A DNA stretch of 64,000 nt. Source: Bryopsis sp. KO-2023 (Eukaryota > Chlorophyta > Ulvophyceae > Bryopsidales > Bryopsidaceae). The stretch is from the NCBI GenBank assembly GCA_030272585.1, contig BSYQ01000007.1:3228001-3292000 (forward strand), given 5' to 3'. The position numbers and the translations under genes were made by a program. Shown piece after piece: positions 37,068 through 47,754 of this stretch. Every line of letters begins with the position of its first letter. The first letter of the stretch is position 1. The notes under the pieces were generated by a model, which worked only from the letters and a program-made list of their open reading frames with translations, ran no database searches and was not told where the DNA came from.

Positions 37068-40000
37068 CTACCTGATCCCAGCTCTCCTCTTATAATCAGC
37101 CAGGATCTCTGATGCATTCAATAAATTGTCTTGGGGTTCCCATGTTGCTTCACTAAGTGGATACCCCTTCCAGACTACTAAAAATCTCCTTTTTCTTCCT
37201 GAAAACTTATGTCTTACTACAGCCTCAACTTCAAATTCTTCTTCTCCCTCAGAATCTAATTCTGCTGGAGGTACCATTACCTCCCTAGGAAACTTAGAAC
37301 TCTCTTGAAGTTTTCTCAACTTTGATACATGAAATACAGGATGTAATTTCCATCCATCTGGTAACACCAATCTATATGCCACAGATCCCACTGCAGCAGC
37401 AATAACAAAAGGTCCAATATATCTTCTTCTGATTTTCACTGGAATATGTTTCAAGACTGCTAAATTCAATGTCTTTGTGGAGAGCAACACCTTTTCTCCC
37501 ACTTGAAACTGTACATCCCTCCTTTTCTTATTAGCTTGCTGCCTCATCTTCTCTTGAGCTGTCTTATATCTGTTTTTGGCATCATTGATGACTTCCTGCA
37601 TGTGTGATATCATTTCCTGAACTGACTCTGCTTCTGCTTGAGCTTTTCCAGCCAGTAGATCTCCTGGCAGCTGAGGATGCACCCCATACATCAAGTAGAA
37701 GGGGCTGTATCCTGTAGATGTGTGTACAGCATTGTTGGCTGCAAATTCAGCCATCCCTAATCCCTGCATCCATGTCTCTGGATGCTCTTCCACATAGGGT
37801 CTTAGAAAGTTTTCTAATGTTCTGATGCTGACTTCACTTTGTCCATCTGTTTGAGGATGGAAGGCTGTGGACATTCTCACTTTAGTGCCCACACATCTCA
37901 TTAGCTCCTGCCAAAATTTACTAGCAAATCTAGTATCCCTATCACTGATTATCACACTGGGAATCCCATGATTCCTGAAGATGTGATCAAAGAATATCCT
38001 TGCATACCCAGGTGCATCTATTGTTTTACTGCAGGGTATGAACTTTACCATCTTAGTCAATCTATCAACAAATACTGCAATTGAATCAAATCCATCAACA
38101 GGGGGTAAATCAGTCACTAGATCAGTAGTGATCTGATCCCATTTCTTATTAGCCACTGGAATAGGTTGCAGCAATCCCTTCTGAGCTCTTAACTCAGGTT
38201 TCATTTGCTGGCAAACCTCACATGTCCTGACATATTCCTGGACATCCTTTTTCATATTATTCCAGTAGTATTTCCTGGACATCAGCTCCAGAGTTCTCTC
38301 TATTCCCAGATGTCCAGAGATTTGATTATCATGTCCTTCTGTAAGGACTTTCATCCTCAGTTCCTGAGGTACCCATAACTTCATGAGTCCATCCTGAGTT
38401 TGATAAATCAATAACCCTGATTCATTGATTCCATATCCTGGAATTCTCTCTCCATCCAGTATTTGATTATAGATGTCTTTGATTTCAACATCTACCAGTG
38501 TTGCTTGTTCCCAGAGTGTAATCTCTTCTGTGCTAGGCTGTAATGAACTCACTACTTTGAGTTCCTGCTCTGCTGGAAGACTTCTTGATAGTGCATCAGC
38601 AACCAGATTCAGTTTCCCTTGGATGTACTGAATTTTTGGTTTGATGCTGAGGAAATGTCCTGCTCTCAGCCATCTGGCTTGAGGCCTGGACATCATCTTT
38701 TGATCCATGAAATTAGTTAAAGGCTGATGATCAGTAAAGACTGTAACCAGTCCTGGGCAGCCTTCTAAATAATGTCTCCACTGCATCAAACAGTAGGCTA
38801 TCCCTAATAATTCCCTTTCATAGACTGAGTAGTTCTGTTCTGACTTTGATAATCTTCTACTGCAAAAGGCTATGGGCTGTAATCCAGAGCCATGATCCTG
38901 ACAGAGGACTCCTCCAGTTGCTTCCCCAGATGCATCACTAATCACAGTGTAATCTTTCACTGGATTAGGATGGATCAGAACTGGTTTCCCCATCAATGCA
39001 TTTTTAAGTGTTTGAAAAGCCTGTTCCTGAGCAGATCCCCACTCCCACATGACATCCTTCTTAGTTAAGTCATGCAGAGGGCCTGCTATCTTTGCAAAGT
39101 CTGGGATGAATCTCCTATAGAAGGAAACCATCCCCAGAAAACTCCTGACATCTGTAACTGTCTTTAAGGGCTTCCAATCCCTGATTGCCTTAACTTTCAC
39201 ATCCATTGCTGAGATCCCTTTTTCACTCAACCAAAATCCACAGAAATCTGTTTCCTTCACACAGATTTCACTTTTGGTGGCCTTTGCAAATAGACTATAC
39301 TTCTGTAGCCTGGCTAAGACTGCTGCCAGATGTTCTACATGCTCAGAGATGCTTCTGGAATAGATCAGAAGGTCATCAATGAAGATCAGCACAAATAAAT
39401 CCAACATATCCTTGAATATGTCATTCACCATGTTCATATATTGTGCTGGAGCATTAGTAAGTCCAAATGAAAGCACTTTGAACTGATAGTGTCCAAATCT
39501 GCTTCTAAAGGCAGTCTTAGGCCTGTCCTCTTCCCTTAGAGGCATCTGCCAGTAGCCTGATCTCAGGTCAATCTTAGTGAAATATTTAGCCCCATGCACC
39601 CTGTCAATCATCTCCTCTGGTAAGGGCAGAGGGTACCTATTTTTGATGGTTTTCTTATTGAGCCATCTGTAATCCAGGCACATCCTGAGCCCTCCATCTT
39701 TCTTAGGGACAAACAGGATGGGTGCCCCAAATGGTGACTGTGATGGTTCTATGAAATCCATCTCCAACAGGTAATCTAACTGTCTTTTAACCTCATCTAA
39801 CTCAAGAGGAGACAGTTTGTATAGGGGTCTATACATGGGTTCTGTACCCTCCTCCAGATCAATCCTGAATTCATGACCCAGTCTGACAGGAGGTACACCC
39901 TTAGGCAAATCCTTTGCAAACACTTTTCTGTACTGAGTCAGTACTTCTTTAATCCTGGGATCCATATCCTCCTGCAGGATTTTCTGTAAATCATCCCCTT

Positions 40001-40252
40001 CCCTTTGTTCTGGGATTGTTTCTACTCCAGTCTTTGATTCATCCTCTGGCCTAATCACCACCATAATGATGTGTTTGATTTCCCCTTTTTCTATCTGTCT
40101 TTTGATTCTGCCACTAGAACAAAAGGAAAGTTCTGTAGCTCCAGTGGGTTTGAGCTGATATTCAGGCATCACTGAGAGTGGTAATTTTACACTCTTTTTG
40201 CCCTTGTTGACTGTGATTATTCCTGACTTAAAATCCACTTTGGGATTGTAGT
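37068..40252 (-). CDS. pol: C2 Pol, RT to chromodomain part
   Basis: Second part of the C2 pol frame after the G3 insertion, in one uninterrupted frame. Order: reverse transcriptase (LFVPKKDGG, KIDLRSGYWQ, IFIDDLL), RNase H (ISDASGEATGG, YERELLGI), integrase with an HHCC finger (H...H...CEVCQQMK) and D,D,E core (DLVTDL, SDRDTRF, HPQTDGQSE), GPF module, and chromodomain at the C terminus (FLVVWKGYPLSEATWEPQ), stop TAG. The first codons join to the segment at 44911-45511 across the GTAT duplication (GLPWL / IHYNPK). I saw no CpG in this segment. Confidence 0.92.
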
Positions 40253-40256
40253 GTAT

Positions 40257-40405
40257 TGTCAGAATTGATGGGAAGGTAGCTCGTGATTGATTAGAAGGAG
40301 TCATTTCATAGAATTAGAACATGGGATAGATCGAACATGGTTGTGGTTAAAAGAACGGAGGTACCTTGATTCGATGTAAGCAGCTGTTTACTCACGTTCT
40401 TGATA
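40257..40405 (+). repeat. 5' LTR of G3
   Basis: 149 bp, identical to the 3' LTR; the last base A is the first base of the polyprotein ATG. Confidence 0.92.
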
Positions 40406-43400
40406 TGGTTTCGGAGCTTGGGAAAACGAAGTTTTCAACCTGGACAAGGGAAGTAGCTGAATGGGCTATTCCGTATGCTGGGTGTGGGGGGATTTCTTTT
40501 GAGGAGAAATCGTATGCGTTACTGCGATTAGCGGTCCCAGGAAGCCCAGCATGTCGGCTGTTTGCGAACAGAATCGAAAGGGTCCAAACGCAAGGACTGG
40601 AATTGAATTTTATTAACGGGAAATATGCGGGAGAAGATGCCACGGAGTTTACGGTGTTCGCTAGTCCTTTGAGTGCGGTTGGAGCCGCTGAAGCATGGAT
40701 TATTTTGGTCGCTGAGTTACGGGCGGCGCTTCCTACAGACTTGGCGTCAGATGAGCAAAAGCTGCGCAGGGAGAAAATGCGACCTAAGGAAAAACTGGAG
40801 CATTTCACGACTCGTTTTTGTCAGGCAGCAGATCAAATGGATAAACTCGCAGAAACGGTGAAGTGCAGTATTCTATATTCGCATCTCCCGAAGTCAGCAC
40901 AGGAACTCGTGCGTTCATTGCCTAAGTCTTCGACTACTCTCAAGGCAATGCTGGAGCGTTTGCATGAGAGCCTTGCGTGGGATTCTGGAGGAGGAGCTGT
41001 TGGTTCCGCCGCGGACCCAATGGAAATTGATACAGTTAATGTGCAGAGTGTTATCCAGGGCGAACGGGTCGAGTTTTCCGCTATTAAAACGATGCAGGAT
41101 TTTCGTATGGCTTCACGCCATTTGGCCCGCAGGAATCAGGGCTATCGCAATTTTTTACAGGATGTGTTACGTGACGGAGCTCGTGGGACTCAGCGCCAGG
41201 GTCGTTTTCAGAATCGGCCATGGCAGAGGCCTAAGAATTATCGCCAAGGTCAACCAGAAAGGGAGAAAATTTTTAATATCGATGTTCCAGTTTTCGAAGA
41301 TGCCTTGTTTGGAGGAGATGTTGAGACGAATCAGGGGGACACCGAGGAGCAAGCCCAGGGGGTTAACACTGTAAAAATGACCAGTTCGGGTTCGCTATTG
41401 TTTTGCCCTGCCGTGGTTAACGCACAGGTCACGTGCAATGGGCTTATTGATACAGGTGCTGGAGTTTCTTTGATTTCGGCGAAGATTGCGAAGTTGGCCG
41501 GTGCTGTTCCTCAACCTACGGAGCGCGTTTTGCGCTGTGCTAATCAGTCGGCGTTGACTTGTTTGGGTACTGCTCAGGTGACGCTCACTATTGGACAAAC
41601 ATCTCTTCAGCAATGGGTTTTTGTTTGTCCCGAGTTGGGTTACGACATGATTTTGGGGAACGACGTTCTTAGTGAGCTCAAGGCCAAGCCCAATCCCGCG
41701 CATCGGGTTTTAGAACTTCCTCGTCAACCAGCCGTTCAATGTTTGGCCGTCGCTCCTGATTCGGTTGATGATCAAGGGGTTGTTTGGCGTTTAACGGCTG
41801 CTGAACCCTTGCCAGTGCAGCCAGTGGTTAAGGATGGTGTGTTGTTCTGTGCCTTGGGGTCCTCTCGGGTTATTGCTGCCCAATCCACCCTTACTGTGGT
41901 ACTCCCTATTGTACCCTCGACCTCGGTGGCGTTTTTTGATTCTGGACGTTTGCCAGCGGGTGTATCGGCTTCTTCGGCCATTTGGATGCGTGGCCACTCT
42001 CTGCGAGTTACTCTTACTAATGCCACAGCTACGCCGGTTATGTTGGGAAGTCGGACAGCGATTGCTGGGGTTTTGTTGGCGGCAACGACAGTGGAGTTGA
42101 AGCAAGCGGATGGGATTGTTCGTACTCTCGCCACTTATTCCCCTCCCACCACTCCCGCTACTATGGTTGCTAATGTTCGGCCCTGTGTTGCGGATTTACC
42201 CTCGCAATTTCCGGCCTTGTTTGCGTCGACAGTGGGCTCGTTCAAACCTGAGGTCATCGAGGAATTGCCTTTTGTTTCGACTCCTAGCACGCTTGCACCC
42301 CCCCAACCTCCCTTGGTGGGTCAGGAGTTTCTTGCTGCTCAGCAACAGATCACCACCTGGACCAAGCAAGGCGTTCTGCGGCCAGTTTCCTGGACCCCTC
42401 GGGTAATGGCCCCTTTTTTTATGGTTCCCAAACCTCATTCCTCTGCATTGCGTATGGTCGTGGATTTTCGTTTGCTTAACGCCTCAGTGCGTCAAGTATT
42501 TTCTCCAGGCTTGCATCGCCATGCCTTGGTTCGTACCTTAGGGCAAAAGAAAATTTTTTCTACTCTGGATGTGTCGTCGGCGTTCACTTGTATTCGCCTG
42601 CATCCGTCGTTGCATAAGTTTTTTGGGATTTGTTTCGACCACCAATTTTTCGTTTTTACTCGGTTGCCCTTTGGGTTTCATAATTCAATGCATTGGTTTT
42701 TGCGGGCAATTCAATATTCTCTCAGCCGTGTTCGTTCTCGGTTACGAAAAGAGGTCCCGGATGCGGAATTATCGGGGTATGTTGATGATCTTTGTTTGGG
42801 GTCGGATTCTATTGAGTCCCACCGTCGCGCGTTGCTTATTCTTTGTGAAGAGCTTCAGCGCGATGGTTGGGTGCTTAATTTTGCGAAGTGTTCGTTTTTT
42901 CAGAATGAGGTCTGTTTCGTGGGGGTTCGTTTTTCCGCCCAGGGGGTTTGTTTGGATCCTTCGGTGATTACTAAGGTCGCTCAATTTCAGCGCCCGGTTT
43001 CCCGATTGCAGTTGCGGAGTTTTTTCGGTTTATGTTTGGGGCTGATTCCTTTCAACCCCAATGTGTCGGCGGTTCTTGCTCGCCTGCGTGCTTATTGTCA
43101 GGCCCCTCCAGATCGGTTCTCTACGCCGGAGTTTTGTCGAGATTGGGATACCGTGGTCACTCGGCTTACGTCTGCCCTTTGGCGATTGCATTATTGGCAG
43201 CCACATTCCGACGAGCCCTTGCGTCTGTACGTTGACAGTTCGTCCTTGGCTCATGGTGCTCTCTTGGTGCAAGGTCAGCGACTGGTGGCTATGTGGAGTG
43301 CCTATAATACTCAGCCCTTTCGCTCCTCCAATTTTTCGGAACTGCGAGGGTTTTGCAGAGCGGTAACGGCCCTTCGCGCCTTTTTGATTAACCAGAAATT

Positions 43401-44754
43401 CGATATCTATACTGATAATCGAACGGTGGTGGCGATGTTTTCGGCTACGTCTTCCACCGATTTTATACGTCGCCAATTGGCTCAGGTGCAAGATCTTTTT
43501 GTGTACCCTTTGCGTGTGCACCATATTGCCGGCCAGGAGAATTTTTTGGCCGACCTATTATCTCGTCAACGTTATCTCGTTGAGCGTTCGGAGGTTTGCC
43601 CTGTGGAAGCTGGAAATCAGGAGTTGTGCTTGAAAAGGGAATTGGAAAAGGAAGAGCAATGGAAAGGGTTTTTGCAGGCAGCTCAGTTGTGCTACAAGCA
43701 TCAGCTGGTTTGGAAAAATGGAATGTTGCAGAAATGGATGGATTCAGATTATAAGGTGGTGATTCCGCGCAGTATGGTCAAGACGGTTTTGGAGACGTGT
43801 CACGATAAAGCTGGGCACTTTGGTGTCGAGAAAACCTTGGAGAGGATGCGTCGATCTTTTTTTTGGACAGATATGCGAAAGGATGCAGAGGCACACTGCC
43901 GTACTTGTGACACGTGCCAGCGGTTTGGGAAACTGAGGAAGACTGCCTCCAGCTTGTCGATTCCTACAGATCGTCCTATGCAAGTGGTGGCGGTGGATTT
44001 TGTGGGACCCCTGGATATTAGTGGCGTGCACAAATACATTTTGGTAGGTGTAGACTTCTTTTCGCGCTGGGTTGAAGCGAAACCAGTGTCCAGTGCGACC
44101 AGCGATCAGCTCGTTCATTTTGTGGAAGCTTGGCGACATAAGTGGGGCCGTATTGAGTCGCTGATGGGCGATAATGGAGGAGCATTTGGCAGTTCGTATT
44201 TCGCCAAGTATCTGGCCGAGAAAAAAATTGAAAAGGTAGAGATCAGTTCGTACTCGCCAAAATCAAATGGTAGAGTGGAAAGAGCGAATCAGACGCTCGT
44301 GCATCGACTGCAGCGCATGTGTTGGAAAGATAAATCGAGGTGGGCGGAATTCGTAACTGAGGCAGTTGAGCTGATGAGAGATTCGCGTTCAAGTGTTTTG
44401 GGGTTTTCGCCCCGAGAAATCTTATTGGGTCAAAATGCACAGGGAAAGAAAGTGGATATTTTGGAAATTAGGAGAAAGGTTCGTGATCTTGAAAAGCAAA
44501 TAGGAGAAAAGCAAGTTGCAGAATTGGATCCCCAGAAGTTTTTGGAAAAGGAAATTGTGATTGGGGGTTTGGTTTTGGTTAGAAATAACTTTGGTGATGG
44601 TGTGCATGGTCAGAAGTTTGAACCGAAATGGAAGGGCCCTTATCGAGTTCAGAAAAAGAAAGGGAACCGTTTGTTTGAATTGGAAACCATTGAAGGGGTT
44701 AAGATAAAGGGAGTGTTTCATCATGATAGGTTACGTCGATATTTTAAGCGCTAG
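40405..44754 (+). CDS. G3 Gag-Pol polyprotein
   Basis: 1449 residues from ATG 40405, which spans the LTR end and the PBS; the frame extends upstream into the LTR only through a TTG. Order: gag capsid-like region (about 1-230); basic Arg/Gln-rich nucleic-acid-binding stretch without a CCHC knuckle (about 240-300); protease (LIDTGAGVSLIS, DMILGNDVL); reverse transcriptase (FMVPKPHSSALRMVVDF, LDVSSAF, YVDDLCLG); RNase H (YVDSSSLAHGALL, IYTDNRTVV); integrase finger (H...H...CDTCQRFGK) and D,D,E core (AVDFVGPL, MGDNGGAFG, SNGRVERANQ). The C terminus is short and basic. Gag and Pol are fused without a frameshift, so their ratio must be set by processing. Confidence 0.92.
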   Translation: MVSELGKTKFSTWTREVAEWAIPYAGCGGISFEEKSYALLRLAVPGSPACRLFANRIERVQTQGLELNFINGKYAGEDATEFTVFASPLSAVGAAEAWIILVAELRAALPTDLASDEQKLRREKMRPKEKLEHFTTRFCQAADQMDKLAETVKCSILYSHLPKSAQELVRSLPKSSTTLKAMLERLHESLAWDSGGGAVGSAADPMEIDTVNVQSVIQGERVEFSAIKTMQDFRMASRHLARRNQGYRNFLQDVLRDGARGTQRQGRFQNRPWQRPKNYRQGQPEREKIFNIDVPVFEDALFGGDVETNQGDTEEQAQGVNTVKMTSSGSLLFCPAVVNAQVTCNGLIDTGAGVSLISAKIAKLAGAVPQPTERVLRCANQSALTCLGTAQVTLTIGQTSLQQWVFVCPELGYDMILGNDVLSELKAKPNPAHRVLELPRQPAVQCLAVAPDSVDDQGVVWRLTAAEPLPVQPVVKDGVLFCALGSSRVIAAQSTLTVVLPIVPSTSVAFFDSGRLPAGVSASSAIWMRGHSLRVTLTNATATPVMLGSRTAIAGVLLAATTVELKQADGIVRTLATYSPPTTPATMVANVRPCVADLPSQFPALFASTVGSFKPEVIEELPFVSTPSTLAPPQPPLVGQEFLAAQQQITTWTKQGVLRPVSWTPRVMAPFFMVPKPHSSALRMVVDFRLLNASVRQVFSPGLHRHALVRTLGQKKIFSTLDVSSAFTCIRLHPSLHKFFGICFDHQFFVFTRLPFGFHNSMHWFLRAIQYSLSRVRSRLRKEVPDAELSGYVDDLCLGSDSIESHRRALLILCEELQRDGWVLNFAKCSFFQNEVCFVGVRFSAQGVCLDPSVITKVAQFQRPVSRLQLRSFFGLCLGLIPFNPNVSAVLARLRAYCQAPPDRFSTPEFCRDWDTVVTRLTSALWRLHYWQPHSDEPLRLYVDSSSLAHGALLVQGQRLVAMWSAYNTQPFRSSNFSELRGFCRAVTALRAFLINQKFDIYTDNRTVVAMFSATSSTDFIRRQLAQVQDLFVYPLRVHHIAGQENFLADLLSRQRYLVERSEVCPVEAGNQELCLKRELEKEEQWKGFLQAAQLCYKHQLVWKNGMLQKWMDSDYKVVIPRSMVKTVLETCHDKAGHFGVEKTLERMRRSFFWTDMRKDAEAHCRTCDTCQRFGKLRKTASSLSIPTDRPMQVVAVDFVGPLDISGVHKYILVGVDFFSRWVEAKPVSSATSDQLVHFVEAWRHKWGRIESLMGDNGGAFGSSYFAKYLAEKKIEKVEISSYSPKSNGRVERANQTLVHRLQRMCWKDKSRWAEFVTEAVELMRDSRSSVLGFSPREILLGQNAQGKKVDILEIRRKVRDLEKQIGEKQVAELDPQKFLEKEIVIGGLVLVRNNFGDGVHGQKFEPKWKGPYRVQKKKGNRLFELETIEGVKIKGVFHHDRLRRYFKR
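40406..40417 (+). promoter_or_regulatory. Primer-binding site of G3
   Basis: TGGTTTCGGAGC, directly after the LTR, and also codons 1-5 of the polyprotein. Confidence 0.8.
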
Positions 44755-44761
44755 GGAAGCG

Positions 44762-44910
44762 TGTCAGAATTGATGGGAAGGTAGCTCGTGATTGATTAGA
44801 AGGAGTCATTTCATAGAATTAGAACATGGGATAGATCGAACATGGTTGTGGTTAAAAGAACGGAGGTACCTTGATTCGATGTAAGCAGCTGTTTACTCAC
44901 GTTCTTGATA
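44762..44910 (+). repeat. 3' LTR of G3
   Basis: 149 bp, identical to the 5' LTR; followed by GTAT. Confidence 0.92.
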
Positions 44911-45511
44911 GTATGAGCCAGGGCAATCCCAGCAGGATTGGGTGATTACTGTCTGGAAAGACATCAGCATCAAATGAGAGCTGGATCTTTCCACAGACAA
45001 ATGGGATGCCATAACATCTCCCCACTGATTTCCTTTCTGTACCATCTAGAAACTTAACAGGAGTTTCTTGTGGTTTGTATTGCAGTCCCAGTTCCTTGAC
45101 TGCATCCATGCTAATATAATTAGCAGTGGATCCTGTATCAATGTATGCTGTAGCTTTCTTTGCACCAATAAATCCTGCCAGTTCATATCCTCTATATGCT
45201 GCTGTAGCCTGAGCTACTGCAGTCTGAACTGGTTCCTTTCCCTCAACATTTCCTTCCACTCTAGTGGGTAAACTCACAGTGGCCTCTGTTTGTTTATCCA
45301 CTCTCTTTTGAGACTGCTTTTTCTTTTGAATTAACACTTCTGGAGTGACCCCATCCAGTGTGTTTGCTTCCTGTTCTGTTGCAATAGGGGCTGCAACCAC
45401 AGGTGTCTCTTGAACACCATCATTTAGTGAGGCTGGTGTTTTTGTAGTGGGTTCTTTCATTTCAATATCATCTGGAGGCTTAGCTGACCCAACACTAGCC
45501 TCCTCTTTTAG
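44911..45511 (-). CDS. pol: C2 Pol, linker and protease part
   Basis: N-terminal part of C2 Pol after the -1 slip: an acidic/Thr-rich linker followed by a retroviral-type aspartic protease with AYIDTGSTANYIS and ILLGLPWL. Interrupted just after GLPWL by G3, so this allele now makes a protein ending in LTR-encoded residues and a stop. Confidence 0.88.
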
Positions 45512-47754
45512 TTTCCCTTCTTCAGGGCTTTCTGAGCTTGGGACAGTTTGGGACACTGTCTCACCCCATGCTCTGTGCTTCCACATAGAAAACACTTGAA
45601 GGATCCTCCCCTGGAGGGCCTAGATCCCATCTGACCTCTCTGCTGCACAGCCTTAACTGAATTTGCTGCAGGGGGCAGTTGTGATGTTGCAGCAGCTATC
45701 ACTGCTGACATTTGTGTATTTCTCTGTCCAAATCTTCCCCTCCCTCTACCTCTGCCTCTAAAGCTACTAGTAGTGCCACCTCTACTGCCTATAGTTGCAG
45801 AGAGTCTTTGGACTGTGAGGATGGCCTTATCCAGATCCCCATCACACAGGGTCATAACCTGTGCTTGCATATTCCTATCTGCTAGCCCATCCACAAAGGC
45901 AGCATACCTTTCTTCTTGAGGTAGGTTAGGGAGTCTAAACATCAGCTTTCTGAAGAGTCTGATGTAGCCTAAGGCAGTTCCAGTCTGCCTTAGAGTTCTT
46001 AATTGTTTTCTGGCAGTCTCTATTAGGGAGACTGGCTCAAAAACATTCCTTAGTTCTTGAGTGAACTCTTGCCAGCTAGCATACTCTGCTTTTTCCTGAT
46101 TCATGATCTGTATATCCATCAGGTTTAACCAGCTAAGTGCATCTCCCTGGAGATGTGACTGAAAACAGGATAACCAGTCTCTCTCTAAGATGTGTTGATT
46201 CTGCAACCATCTCTTCATTCCTAGTATCCATTCTGTTGCAGACATCCTTTCATCTCCTGTGAATTTCTCTGGGGGAGTGAGCTTAATCTGTTTGCTGTAA
46301 GGTCTATCAGGACCTTGTCCTGAACCTCCTGATGTGCCACTAGGATCTCTATCAGGTGGTCCTCCTCCTGGGGGACCTCCTCCATCACCTCCACCACCAT
46401 CACCACCATTCCCTGGCCCTGGATGTCCAGAACCAGATGCTCTAGGCATGCCTGGTCTGTCTGGGCCATTTGGTCCATTTGATCCATTTGGATCCCCTGG
46501 ATTTCCTCCAGGTGCACCACCACTGGATGCTCTTTGACTTGTTAACTGTTCAAAGGGATTTGGTGGTCGAATTCCCATTCCTGATGGTGCTGGGGTAGTG
46601 CCTACAGTAAAGGTAACTGGAGGTGCTATAGTTACTGCTGGTGGTTGCAGTAGAGGGGGTGGTAAACCCATGGACAGTTGTTGTCCTGAAGTGAGGTCTA
46701 TCAGACCTAAAGAAGAGGGTCCTGGAGGTACTGCTCCAGTACTTGTGGCAGGTATAACTTGCTGTACTGGTGGCTGACCAGATGTTGGGATATCCTGAGT
46801 TTGTCCCTCAGTTTCTCCTTCCTCTGTATTCTGTACTGTTTGTGTTGCTTGCATCATATGCACTTGCATCACTTGTGGAGGAATAGGTGCTCTCAGAATT
46901 CCATCCTTCATCCAGCCATCAACTGCTTTCTGATAGTCTGGATCAGTTAAAGCCCATCTAGTCTCTTCTAGATCTGCTTTCTGTCCTTCAGCATTGTTAT
47001 ACTTGTCTTCAATAGCTGTGGTGGTTTCATCCACTGCTGTAGCTACCATTTTCTGAATGACTGCAGGATAGGAGTCCAATTCTCCTTGTAGTATGCTAGT
47101 CATTGTGTTTGTCATACTCTCCCTCTCTTCCATCAGCTGTTTTTGCATTCTTTGCATGTGCTGAGACACTTCATATAATTGGGCATTAATATCTTCCTGT
47201 TGTTTCTTTTGAACCAACATCAGTTGCTCCTGAAGAGTTAACTGCTTCTTCTGGAATAGTTCCAGCTCTGTTTGGTTCTTATTTTTCCACTGAGCCATGC
47301 CTACAGCATGTTCTTTTCCTGTGCTTCTCAACTGTTCACCAAGGTCCTTCAGTTGAGTGTTTGTATTTGCAGTGAGGCTTTGATAAAAGTCCTTTGCATG
47401 TAGCTCCTGAGTCTGCTGTAGTTTTCGACTCTGTTCTTCCAAACTGTGCACTAAGGCTGACTGCAACTCTTCCTTTAGAGTTGACTGATGTAGCTCTGTT
47501 TGCTCTCTGTGTGTATAGAGTTCAACCTGGACTTGTTGAACCTGGTTCTGCATGGAGGTCAATGATTGCTGGAGGTGGTTGGTTACTGTTCCACCCCAGA
47601 CCTCAATCTGTCTTTGCATTTCAGTATGATCAGAACCATTGATCTGTATATTCTGAATTTGCTGGTGCACCATTGGTTGCACTTCTGACCCTTCCATGAC
47701 TTCGTCGCTTATTGCGACCATGTCGCTTTCCGTAACGACCGGAACCAGAGCCAT
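45508..47754 (-). CDS. gag: C2 Gag polyprotein
   Basis: 748 residues from ATG 47754 (the longer open frame begins at a TTG). Order: N-terminal region; long Gln-rich coiled coil (about 60-230); Pro/Thr-rich linker with TSGQ-type repeats; Gly/Pro/Asp-rich segment (about 395-480); retrotransposon gag capsid domain (about 495-620); Arg/Gly-rich basic stretch; and a CCHC knuckle CFLCGSTEHGVRQC. The same architecture as C1 Gag shows the two chromoviruses are related. Stop TAA at 45508-45510. Confidence 0.9.
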   Translation of the reverse strand: MALVPVVTESDMVAISDEVMEGSEVQPMVHQQIQNIQINGSDHTEMQRQIEVWGGTVTNHLQQSLTSMQNQVQQVQVELYTHREQTELHQSTLKEELQSALVHSLEEQSRKLQQTQELHAKDFYQSLTANTNTQLKDLGEQLRSTGKEHAVGMAQWKNKNQTELELFQKKQLTLQEQLMLVQKKQQEDINAQLYEVSQHMQRMQKQLMEERESMTNTMTSILQGELDSYPAVIQKMVATAVDETTTAIEDKYNNAEGQKADLEETRWALTDPDYQKAVDGWMKDGILRAPIPPQVMQVHMMQATQTVQNTEEGETEGQTQDIPTSGQPPVQQVIPATSTGAVPPGPSSLGLIDLTSGQQLSMGLPPPLLQPPAVTIAPPVTFTVGTTPAPSGMGIRPPNPFEQLTSQRASSGGAPGGNPGDPNGSNGPNGPDRPGMPRASGSGHPGPGNGGDGGGGDGGGPPGGGPPDRDPSGTSGGSGQGPDRPYSKQIKLTPPEKFTGDERMSATEWILGMKRWLQNQHILERDWLSCFQSHLQGDALSWLNLMDIQIMNQEKAEYASWQEFTQELRNVFEPVSLIETARKQLRTLRQTGTALGYIRLFRKLMFRLPNLPQEERYAAFVDGLADRNMQAQVMTLCDGDLDKAILTVQRLSATIGSRGGTTSSFRGRGRGRGRFGQRNTQMSAVIAAATSQLPPAANSVKAVQQRGQMGSRPSRGGSFKCFLCGSTEHGVRQCPKLSQAQKALKKGN
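45511..45517 (-). promoter_or_regulatory. -1 ribosomal frameshift site of C2
   Basis: The minus strand reads GGGAAAC in register G GGA AAC, the last two sense codons of gag before TAA. It is a canonical slippery heptamer; a -1 slip enters the pol frame (...GKLKEE). Confidence 0.78.

Larger units (their letters stand above)
40257..44910 (+). mobile_element. Compact single-ORF Ty3/gypsy element G3
   Basis: 4,654 bp with identical 149-bp LTRs (40257-40405, 44762-44910; TGTCAG...TTGATA, ending TA rather than CA) and target duplication GTAT (40253-40256, 44911-44914). The PBS TGGTTTCGGAGC starts immediately after the LTR. One ORF fills the interior from LTR to LTR with only 7 bases left before the 3' LTR. 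No chromodomain. Young and apparently intact. Confidence 0.93.

Noticed and set aside
44897-45595. C2 protease segment as a separate gene
   Set aside because: It is the N-terminal part of pol, separated from the rest only by G3; frame and motif continuity show one gene.
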